From an uncultured Porphyromonadaceae bacterium (lineage in GTDB: Bacteria > Bacteroidota > Bacteroidia > Bacteroidales > Muribaculaceae), in NCBI GenBank assembly GCA_902470475.1, contig CABRGT010000004.1, positions 14,504 through 78,503 on the forward strand: 64,000 bases of DNA, given 5' to 3'. Every line of letters starts with the position of its first letter. Within the stretch, counting starts at the first letter, position 1. A program made the translations under genes and the position numbers. Of the stretch, positions 8,745 to 15,709 are shown in pieces. The notes beneath the pieces are model-generated. The model worked only from the letters and a program-made list of their open reading frames with translations. It had not been told where the DNA came from and ran no database searches.

Positions 8745-8948
8745 CATCGAAATCGCGATCACGAATGATTCGATTCTCACTTCTCCCCTGAATCATACAT
8801 TCTCCATCTATTTGTAGTTTTCACACGGCTAACCACATAGCCCGACTTTGCATCGCTAACGACGCAATCCATCTACCTGACAAACTCTTTCGCAACACTT
8901 TGAAGCATACTGCCCTCACTTCGGGAAGTGCCGCTTAATCAAGACATT
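8745..8948 (+). promoter_or_regulatory. Long C-rich, G-poor leader of rho
   Basis: This gene-free stretch between the rho promoter and its ATG is strikingly rich in C over G: a hand count over 8761-8920 gives 52 C and 19 G in 160 bases. Such unstructured C-rich RNA is the kind of sequence Rho loads on. A small hairpin (CACTT 8917-8921 with AAGTG 8926-8930) sits just before the start. Rho autoregulation by early termination in its own leader is established in E. coli; its presence here is inference. Upstream, 8632-8713 holds nothing else I can support. Confidence 0.4.
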
Positions 8949-10910
8949 ATGTATAATATCACCGACCTAAACTCAATGGCCGACGCCGACCTCAAGCAAG
9001 CCGCCGAAGCCCTTGGTATTAAAAAAATCGATCTGTCCCAGCGACAGGAACTCATATATCAGATTCTCGACGAGCAAGCCATAGCAGGCGCAGCCTCCAA
9101 GGCGGCCGCACGCAAAAAAGCCGACGAGGAGCCAAAAAAACGCGGCCGCAAGAAAAAGGCCGACGCTGACGAAACCGCCTCTGCCTCAGACAATCGCGGC
9201 GACCAGAACAAGAAACAGAAAAGCCGCAAGGCTGCCAAAACCGAAACCGAAGCCACGACCGAGGCCTCGGCCTCAGTAACGGCACCATCCGCCCCCGAGG
9301 CGCAGACCGACTCACCCGAGCAGCCCAAAAAACGCCGCGGACGGCCAAAAAAAGAAACCGCTGCAGCCGAACAGGCCGAACCGACTACCGAATCCACCGG
9401 TAGTGACACAAAGCCCGAACCTGCCGAACCTGAGAAAGAGGCCAATTCTTCTGCTCAGACGGAAACCGCCGGCCCCGCCACCCCCTCCGAACAACTGCCC
9501 CAGCAACAGCGCCCGGAAATCCACCCTAAGGGCGACTTCAGTTCGTTTTTCCCTCGGGGCGAAGGCCGCAAGTTCGTACCACGTGCCCAGCAGGACCAGC
9601 AGCAGGAGCGCATGCCCCAGCAGCGCATGCCGCAACAGCCCCAACAGATCATGCTCGCCGAACCGGGCCAGCCGCAACCCCAGCAACCCGGCCAGAATCA
9701 GGGCAAAAAGAAAAAGAATAAAAACAACAACGGCGGCAACCAGCAACAGATAATCGCCGACCAGCGTCTCAACCCCAACCAGCGCTACGACTTCGAAGAT
9801 ATACTCGAGGTACAGGGCGTGCTCGAAGTCGAGCCACAGGGCCACGGCTTCCTGCGTTCGTCCGATTTCAACTATCTTCCCTCGCCCGACGATGTACTCG
9901 TAAGCCAGCAGCAGATCAAGGCCAATGGCCTCAAGACCGGCGACGTCGTAGAAGCCATGGTACGCGCTCCGCGTGAGGGCGAAAAATATTTCCCCCTGTC
10001 GCGTGTGTTGCGCGTCAACGGACGCTCTCCCGAATATATCCGCGACCGTGTCCCCTTCGAACATCTCACGCCGCTGTTCCCCGACGAAAAATTCGATCTC
10101 TGCGGCGGTGACACATGCAACATCTCGACCCGGGTAGTGGACATGTTCGCTCCCATCGGCAAAGGCCAGCGCGCCCTGATCGTGGCTCCGCCTAAGACCG
10201 GCAAGACCCTGCTTCTGAAAGACATCGCCAACGCCATAGCCGAAAACCATCCCGAGACTTACATCATGATCCTGCTCATTGACGAACGTCCCGAGGAAGT
10301 CACCGACATGAGCCGCAGCGTGAACGCCGAAGTCATCGCATCGACTTTCGACGAACCTGCCGACCGCCACGTAAAGATCGCCGGCATCGTGCTGGAGAAA
10401 GCCAAGCGCATGGTCGAATGCGGACACGACGTAGTGATCCTTCTGGACTCGATCACCCGCCTGGCCCGTGCCTACAACACGGTGTCGCCCGCGTCGGGCA
10501 AGATTCTATCCGGCGGTGTCGACGCCAACGCCCTGCAGAAGCCCAAGCGCTTCTTCGGTGCCGCCCGCAACATCGAAGGCGGCGGATCACTCACCATCAT
10601 CGCCACCGCGCTGACCGAGACATCGTCGAAGATGGACGAAGTGATCTTCGAGGAATTCAAGGGCACCGGCAACATGGAACTGCAGCTCGACCGCAAGCTC
10701 TCGAACAAGCGTATCTTCCCGGCTGTCGACATCATGGCGTCCAGCACCCGCCGCGACGACCTGCTGCTGCGCTCAGAGACCCTCAACCGCATGTGGATTC
10801 TGCGCCGCTTCCTCTCCGACCGCAACTCCATCGAGGCTATGGAATTCATCAAGGACCGCATGGAGCGCACACGCGACAACGACGAGTTGCTGCGCACCAT
10901 GGATCAATAA
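8949..10910 (+). CDS. rho: Transcription termination factor Rho with large disordered insertion
   Basis: Hexameric RNA-dependent ATPase that ends transcription at unstructured C-rich RNA. From the ATG at 8949 the protein has 653 residues, far longer than the roughly 420 of E. coli Rho. An N-terminal Rho_N helical region (about 1-45) is followed by some 215 residues of low complexity rich in Lys, Glu, Pro, Gln and Asn, then the cold-shock-like RNA-binding domain (from about 278) and the ATPase core. The P-loop PPKTGKT has Lys419, and the Walker B stretch is [17 protein letters not shown] at 8928 in frame would add seven residues; ATG is preferred. The insertion is typical of Bacteroidota Rho. 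Confidence 0.96.
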   Translation: MYNITDLNSMADADLKQAAEALGIKKIDLSQRQELIYQILDEQAIAGAASKAAARKKADEEPKKRGRKKKADADETASASDNRGDQNKKQKSRKAAKTETEATTEASASVTAPSAPEAQTDSPEQPKKRRGRPKKETAAAEQAEPTTESTGSDTKPEPAEPEKEANSSAQTETAGPATPSEQLPQQQRPEIHPKGDFSSFFPRGEGRKFVPRAQQDQQQERMPQQRMPQQPQQIMLAEPGQPQPQQPGQNQGKKKKNKNNNGGNQQQIIADQRLNPNQRYDFEDILEVQGVLEVEPQGHGFLRSSDFNYLPSPDDVLVSQQQIKANGLKTGDVVEAMVRAPREGEKYFPLSRVLRVNGRSPEYIRDRVPFEHLTPLFPDEKFDLCGGDTCNISTRVVDMFAPIGKGQRALIVAPPKTGKTLLLKDIANAIAENHPETYIMILLIDERPEEVTDMSRSVNAEVIASTFDEPADRHVKIAGIVLEKAKRMVECGHDVVILLDSITRLARAYNTVSPASGKILSGGVDANALQKPKRFFGAARNIEGGGSLTIIATALTETSSKMDEVIFEEFKGTGNMELQLDRKLSNKRIFPAVDIMASSTRRDDLLLRSETLNRMWILRRFLSDRNSIEAMEFIKDRMERTRDNDELLRTMDQ

Positions 10911-10939
10911 TAAGTTTGCAACAAATAAATTCTCAGATT

Positions 10940-10949
10940 AAAGGAGGTG
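10940..10949 (+). promoter_or_regulatory. Strong anti-Shine-Dalgarno complement between rho and rpsU
   Basis: AAAGGAGGTG is complementary to ten bases at the 3' end of typical 16S rRNA. No ATG lies at a normal distance downstream, and the site is upstream of the predicted rpsU promoter, so its role is open. Its rarity in this phylum makes it worth recording. Confidence 0.35.
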
Positions 10950-11024
10950 TCCGCAGAGATCAGCAAGAAATACTGATTTTTAACCCGCAAGAATACAAAA
11001 TCACACGATTTTGGCATAAAAAAA

Positions 11025-11055
11025 TTTGCCATTCAAAAAATTATGCGTAATTTTG
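11025..11055 (+). promoter_or_regulatory. rpsU promoter
   Basis: TTTG at 11025-11028, a 19-base spacer and TAATTTTG at 11048-11055: a full match to the Bacteroidota housekeeping promoter. It gives a leader of roughly 45 AT-rich bases before the rpsU ATG. Confidence 0.75.
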
Positions 11056-11107
11056 CCCCGCTAAATTACAAGCACTTCAATCTGACAATTAACAACAAAC
11101 TAAAAAT

Positions 11108-11299
11108 ATGATCATCGTACAAGTAAAAGAAGGCGAAAACATCGAACGCGCACTCAAGAAATTCAAGCGTAAATTTGAACGCACAGGCATCGTAAAGGAA
11201 CTCCGCAGCCGCCAGGCTTTCCAGAAGCCGTCTGTAACCAACCGCAAGAAAATGATGAAGGCGGTCTACGTACAGAAGCTGCGCGCAGTCGAGGAATAA
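11108..11299 (+). CDS. rpsU: Ribosomal protein bS21
   Basis: Small-subunit protein of 63 residues, basic, with the typical bS21 opening (MIIVQVKEGENIERALKKF) and a Lys/Arg-rich middle. It sits on the platform near the 3' end of 16S rRNA; in Bacteroidia it has been reported to help hide the anti-Shine-Dalgarno sequence. The gene has its own consensus promoter and an intrinsic terminator just downstream, so it is transcribed alone. No Shine-Dalgarno sequence directly precedes its start codon. Confidence 0.95.
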   Translation: MIIVQVKEGENIERALKKFKRKFERTGIVKELRSRQAFQKPSVTNRKKMMKAVYVQKLRAVEE

Positions 11300-11316
11300 A
11301 TTTTTTCACTGCCTGA

Positions 11317-11340
11317 GGCGAGTTTTTCGCCGTTTTATTT
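11317..11340 (+). terminator. rpsU terminator
   Basis: GGCGA (11317-11321) pairs with TCGCC (11327-11331) around a GTTTT loop, followed by GTTTTATTT. Confidence 0.65.
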
Positions 11341-11369
11341 GCCAATATAAAAAGGATTGCCTAATTTCG
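11338..11369 (+). promoter_or_regulatory. Candidate promoter of the xer-raiA unit
   Basis: TTTG at 11338-11341, 20-base spacer, then TAATTTCG at 11362-11369, one base off the -7 consensus. It overlaps the rpsU terminator tail. Confidence 0.45.
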
Positions 11370-11417
11370 TGCCGTAAGGCGTCGCGTACAACCACTGCCG
11401 CGTCTCCAAGGCCGAAA

Positions 11418-12293
11418 ATGAAGCAACAGACTGAAGCCTTTTTAACCTACATACGGTGTGAGCTGAATCTTTCGGCTCACACCGTTCTGTCATATAAGGG
11501 CGATCTGGGCCAATGGCTGAGCTATATAGGCGAGGACGCCGACCCGGCCGGCACAGACATCAACGACCTGCGCGGATGGGTGGCACTGCTGGCTACGGAT
11601 GGCCTGTCGCAGCGCTCGATACGCCGGAAGATTCAGACTCTGCGAGCATTCTTCGCTTTCATGATGAAGCGCTACGGATTGAAAAACAATCCGGCGGCCG
11701 AACTGACTCCGGGACGCATGGCAAAGACACTCCCGCGCACGATAGCGCCACAGATCACCTCCCGGGTAATAGACACACAGATAGACGAGACAGACTTCAC
11801 TGCCGTGCGCGACCGGCTTGCAGTGGACATGCTGTACTCGACCGGAATGCGGGCCTCCGAACTGACAGGGCTGCTTGACACCGACGTTAATTGTAATTCA
11901 TGCGAACTAAAAGTACTCGGAAAACGTAATAAAGAAAGAATAATTCCTTTCGGCAACGAACTCCGACAAATGATAGATCAATACCGCAAGCTCAGACCCG
12001 CCACCGCTTCTCCAGCCTTCTTCGTACGCCCTGACGGACGTCAGATGTCATATGCGGTGCTCCGCGGCATAGTGCGCCGTGAATTCGCCGGATCCGGAGC
12101 ATCGCCGACTCCGCACTGCCTGAGGCATTCGTTCGCGACCGACATGCTCAACGACGGCGCCGGCCTCAACGCGGTAAAGGATCTGCTCGGACATGCATCC
12201 CTGTCGACCACTCAGATTTACACACATCTCTCATATAGCGAAATAAAACAAAATTATCAACTCGCGCATCCACGCGCACAAAAAAAACGCTAA
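11418..12293 (+). CDS. Tyrosine recombinase XerC/XerD
   Basis: Site-specific recombinase of 291 residues that resolves chromosome dimers at dif in concert with FtsK. The N-terminal SAM-like DNA-binding domain covers about residues 3-85 and the catalytic domain about 110-285. All catalytic residues are visible: Arg145 (STGMRASEL), Lys169 (VLGKRN), His233 and Arg236 (TPHCLRHSF), His259 (LLGHASLS) and the nucleophile Tyr268. Length and context (immediately before raiA, far from any att-like repeat) favour a housekeeping Xer protein over a mobile-element integrase. XerC and XerD cannot be told apart with confidence from sequence reading alone. The stop codon is two bases before the raiA start. 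Confidence 0.9.
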   Translation: MKQQTEAFLTYIRCELNLSAHTVLSYKGDLGQWLSYIGEDADPAGTDINDLRGWVALLATDGLSQRSIRRKIQTLRAFFAFMMKRYGLKNNPAAELTPGRMAKTLPRTIAPQITSRVIDTQIDETDFTAVRDRLAVDMLYSTGMRASELTGLLDTDVNCNSCELKVLGKRNKERIIPFGNELRQMIDQYRKLRPATASPAFFVRPDGRQMSYAVLRGIVRREFAGSGASPTPHCLRHSFATDMLNDGAGLNAVKDLLGHASLSTTQIYTHLSYSEIKQNYQLAHPRAQKKR

Positions 12294-12295
12294 CT

Positions 12296-12586
12296 ATGGA
12301 AGTACGCATTCAAGCCATCCACTTCGAAGCAGGCGAAAAGCTCGTCAGCTTCATCAACAAGAAAGCAGAGCGTCTCGCTCGCCATAATCCGTCGATCACG
12401 ACCGTTGACGTAACCCTCAAGGTTGTAAAACCGGAAACCGCCATGAACAAACAGGCAATCGTAAAGGTTGCCGTGCCGCAACACGAAGATCTCGTAGCTG
12501 ACAAGACTGCCGATACTTTCGAGGAAGCCATCGACCTGACTCTCGAGGCTCTCGACCGCCAGCTCGAGAAACGCAAGGGGATCTGA
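12296..12586 (+). CDS. raiA: Ribosome hibernation factor, short HPF/RaiA type
   Basis: A 96-residue protein of the YfiA/HPF family that binds in the decoding centre of idle ribosomes and promotes hibernation. It has the family's beta-alpha-beta-beta-beta-alpha order, with an opening VRIQAIHFEAGEKLVSFINK and a long C-terminal helix ending in RQLEKRKGI. It lacks the extra C-terminal domain of long HPF proteins. It follows the Xer gene with a two-base gap, the same neighbour order as in other Bacteroidales, and is closed by a strong hairpin at 12614-12647. Confidence 0.92.
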   Translation: MEVRIQAIHFEAGEKLVSFINKKAERLARHNPSITTVDVTLKVVKPETAMNKQAIVKVAVPQHEDLVADKTADTFEEAIDLTLEALDRQLEKRKGI

Positions 12587-12613
12587 CACGAGTCAGATCT
12601 TATCTGAATATGA

Positions 12614-12647
12614 CAACCCCGCCGAAGACTTCGCTCCGGCGGGGTTG
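12614..12647. terminator. Hairpin between convergent raiA and the secreted-protein operon
   Basis: A perfect 11-bp stem (CAACCCCGCCG, 12614-12624, with its complement at 12637-12647). It serves converging units from both sides; the T-tract is weak on the plus strand. Confidence 0.65.
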
Positions 12648-12675
12648 GTGTATAATGCGGATTTAAGATGTGCGC

Positions 12676-15669
12676 TTATTTCTTGAGGACAACCTTACCT
12701 CCGCGTATGTAGAATCCGGCAGGGAGTTCGTCCCATTCACAGTCGAGAGCGATGCCCTGCAGATTGAATACGGCTCCGCCGACAGTTCCGTCGATCGAGA
12801 TGTCGACCACGCCGGAGGTCAGAGAGTAAGTGCGGGTGAAGTATTCGGAATTCGCCACTTCATCGACTACGAACGCTCCTTCGGGCATAGTAAGTATGTA
12901 ATCGCCGAATTCAGTGGGATTCTGGTCGAAAGTGAGCTTGAATGTGGGCACCTCTGCGCCTTCAACCTCTGTAGCGGTAGCGGTAGCGCTCCATGCCTGA
13001 CTGCCGGGCTTGCTGTAATCAGGCTTGAGGCGAAGAGTGATGACAGCCTCGTCGTAGCGGCTTGCTGTCTTGGCTCCCGGGAAGCTTACCGTAATTTCAT
13101 TCAGACGCCTGATGTCGCCTTCATCATACGGCAGAGTCTCTACGACCATAGTGAATTCGCTCGGAACCACGCCCGTCCAGCTGTGCTTGATGGCCGGACA
13201 CGGTTTGCCGGAAAGGTTCAGACCACCTTCGGGTATCTCAATGGTAAGAACGCCTTCGCGGGCGGGAGCCTCGGTAAGCATGATGGCAAAGAATGTGTCT
13301 TCGGCCATTGCCATGTACTCGGCGTCAGGGGTAAGTTCCTTACCGTCGAAAGACACCTTGATATCTCCGTAATTCGCACCGGCAGTAACGCTGAAGTCGG
13401 GGAACATAAATCCGATGGTAGACCAGGGATCGGTGGCATTGAAGAAGCCGGTTGTCGGGGTGGGTTCGTAAGTCACTTCGGTAGCGGTCTCCAGCACGTA
13501 GCTTGCCTGAATCTCTTTCGAATCCGATCCTTCGACCTTGAAGAAGCCTTCGCTTATGATAAGTGTATAAGAAAGATTCTGAGTCGGCGCCACGAGGAAT
13601 TCGACCTTGAAAGTCGGCACCTCGGCACCTTCTACTTTTTCAACTTTTGTCTGTGTGGGAATATTGCCCCATACATTGCCGGCTCCAACAAGAGTGACTT
13701 CAGAAATGTCAAGACCGGCAATTTCAGCAGTGGAAGCCATGGGGAACGAAACGAGGATCTCGGCCAGCGAGGGAACCGTCGAGCCGGATTCGGGAGTCAG
13801 GACCGCGGTAAGCAGTTCGGCTCCGGCAACGAATTCGACTGTAGTGGCGGCTGTCGTTGTTTCAAACGTATAGGAACCGTCAGTCAGAGTCACATCCTGG
13901 CCACCGACCTTGAGAGTATAGCCGGGATCAACAGTAACTTTTACCGTAGTACCGTCTACAAGACTTTGGTCGGTGTATGCGACGAAGCTTCCGGGATATT
14001 GCTCGAATGCCACCGAGCCATGGAGATTTGTCACTGTCAGGGGATTGGATTTATGCTCCTTGCCGTCAGCAAAGATTTTTACCACACCTCCGTCAGCGAT
14101 CGGCAGGCTGTAACGTGAGTAGTCATCCGGAGAAACTGCCTTTCCGTCGAGGAAGCAATATGTGCCGTCAATGCTCTCGCCGCGCACCCGGGCCGAGAAA
14201 GGTGACATGTAATCCTTATCAAACGAGAGTTCGCTCCAGCCGTTAGTATATGTGAATTTTGACGTGCAACCGTTGGTAATGTCAGCGTCAAAAATAATCT
14301 CGCGGTCATCGGGGATCGACACAAATACATGAGCCTGTGCGTCATCCTCGATCTTTTCAGCCACTACATAGAAAGTGGTCACCGTTGTGGGAAGATCAAG
14401 ATACTGGCCGCCGGCCGTACGAAGAGTGCGGATCCAGTAACCGGCTTCGGGCTGTATGTTGAGCGCGCCATACTTTTCGCTGACCTTGAAAGTGAATTTC
14501 CGGGCAGTTCCAGCCGGAATGGTATAAGCAGCCTGTGCGGGATTGGATATCGCAGGCAGATCGATTGCTCCCGTCACGGTCTCGCCGTCGGTCAGAGGCA
14601 CCGTGTAGCCGGTAAGCAGACTTCCGGCCACGATTCGGACGCCTTCGGGGCATACTACGTAAGCAGTGTAAGTAATATCGTTGTAGACCTTGGCAGTACC
14701 CTCAAATGCCAGAGTACCGCTTTCGTTAACCACGAAACTGAACGATTCAAGGCCGGTGGCCGATTCGTCGACAAGAGTACCGTTGAATGTTACCTTTGTG
14801 ACCGTATAATCCGAATTGATATTGAAAGCGACGCGGTGGCCCTGCTCTACCTCGAACTTGCCGTCGGTTACTGTCAGATTCGCGAGGGCATTGCGGTCAA
14901 ATACCGACGTGATGCAGTCCTTGATCTCCTCGGGCAGCTGCAGAGTTACTGTTTCGACAGGAGTCGTATTGGTATACGATATCTCTATGACATCGCCGGC
15001 CGCAAGCGGATTGATGATAAAGCAATCGTCGCCGCCATCTTTCATAGGGCTAAAGTCGACGGGCGCGCCGTTGTTAGTAACCGTATAGTTCTGGGGGGTG
15101 GAACGATCAGTGACCTCGATAGTGAGCGAGTTTTCCTGGCCGGGAGTGAATTCAGCCGAATTTGAGCCGTTGGTCAGAGAAATTTCCTTCTTCGAAGGAT
15201 TGAGATACACTTTCTTGATCTTATCCAGGCAGTCATTGACCTTTACGGTAAAAGGCGCAGTAGCCGTCTGCAATGCCTCGGTCTCGATCGTGACAGTTCC
15301 TCCAATCAGAGGACTTTGCCATGCACTCAGGTTGAGACGCAGATACGTCACGCCGTTAAGAGTGCTTACTGCGATGTTCGACGAAGCGCCCGCGGCACTC
15401 ACACAAGTCGCCTTGGTAATTTTAAAACCATCCTTAGCGGCTACAAACAGCGGTTTGGTCTTCGAAGTAGTAGTGAATACATAGTCTGTGGATCCCTGAG
15501 GCACATCAAGAACAACGTTCTGGGTGGCGCCCAGCGATGTGCCGCCGTATTTAAACTCGACAGCATCCGGCTTGTCCCACTTCAATGTCACCGCATATTC
15601 CTCCGCATAAGCCTGCGAAAGGCCTGCGGCGAACAGTATGACAAGCAGCAAAGAATAAAGCTTTTTCAT
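12676..15669 (-). CDS. Large exported modular protein with sorting-type C-terminal tail
   Basis: A 997-residue protein with an N-terminal signal peptide (about residues 1-22). No enzyme motif is visible. The chain is a series of beta-rich, Ig-like stretches; one unit is clearly duplicated, each copy opening with VEGAEVPTFK (coding about 13598-13640 and 12927-12970), continuing with a conserved pattern of F..PT...Y.L.I.EG.F.V and spaced about 224 residues apart. The last 50 residues (VFNLQG..., LPAGFYIRGGKVVLKK) look like a type IX secretion sorting tail, which would place the protein on the surface or outside the cell. It is the third gene of an operon with the C10 protease, 40 bases after it. 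Adhesion or substrate binding is possible but not shown. Confidence 0.8.
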   Translation of the reverse strand: MKKLYSLLLVILFAAGLSQAYAEEYAVTLKWDKPDAVEFKYGGTSLGATQNVVLDVPQGSTDYVFTTTSKTKPLFVAAKDGFKITKATCVSAAGASSNIAVSTLNGVTYLRLNLSAWQSPLIGGTVTIETEALQTATAPFTVKVNDCLDKIKKVYLNPSKKEISLTNGSNSAEFTPGQENSLTIEVTDRSTPQNYTVTNNGAPVDFSPMKDGGDDCFIINPLAAGDVIEISYTNTTPVETVTLQLPEEIKDCITSVFDRNALANLTVTDGKFEVEQGHRVAFNINSDYTVTKVTFNGTLVDESATGLESFSFVVNESGTLAFEGTAKVYNDITYTAYVVCPEGVRIVAGSLLTGYTVPLTDGETVTGAIDLPAISNPAQAAYTIPAGTARKFTFKVSEKYGALNIQPEAGYWIRTLRTAGGQYLDLPTTVTTFYVVAEKIEDDAQAHVFVSIPDDREIIFDADITNGCTSKFTYTNGWSELSFDKDYMSPFSARVRGESIDGTYCFLDGKAVSPDDYSRYSLPIADGGVVKIFADGKEHKSNPLTVTNLHGSVAFEQYPGSFVAYTDQSLVDGTTVKVTVDPGYTLKVGGQDVTLTDGSYTFETTTAATTVEFVAGAELLTAVLTPESGSTVPSLAEILVSFPMASTAEIAGLDISEVTLVGAGNVWGNIPTQTKVEKVEGAEVPTFKVEFLVAPTQNLSYTLIISEGFFKVEGSDSKEIQASYVLETATEVTYEPTPTTGFFNATDPWSTIGFMFPDFSVTAGANYGDIKVSFDGKELTPDAEYMAMAEDTFFAIMLTEAPAREGVLTIEIPEGGLNLSGKPCPAIKHSWTGVVPSEFTMVVETLPYDEGDIRRLNEITVSFPGAKTASRYDEAVITLRLKPDYSKPGSQAWSATATATEVEGAEVPTFKLTFDQNPTEFGDYILTMPEGAFVVDEVANSEYFTRTYSLTSGVVDISIDGTVGGAVFNLQGIALDCEWDELPAGFYIRGGKVVLKK

Positions 15670-15709
15670 AGAATTGCTTGTAAATTAATAAAGTTGATAT
15701 TGGAAATGA

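Noticed and set aside
8928..8948. GTG start for rho
   Set aside because: It would add seven residues and lies in the small hairpin before the ATG; the ATG at 8949 fits the family better.
9312..10427. A 371-codon open frame on the minus strand
   Set aside because: Antisense to rho; composition mirrors the rho codons.
11418..12293. Xer gene as integrase of a mobile element
   Set aside because: Family length, intact Xer motifs and the conserved raiA neighbour point to a chromosomal dimer-resolution recombinase.
12670..14118. A 482-codon open frame on the plus strand
   Set aside because: Antisense to the exported 997-residue protein gene, without signal peptide or motif.
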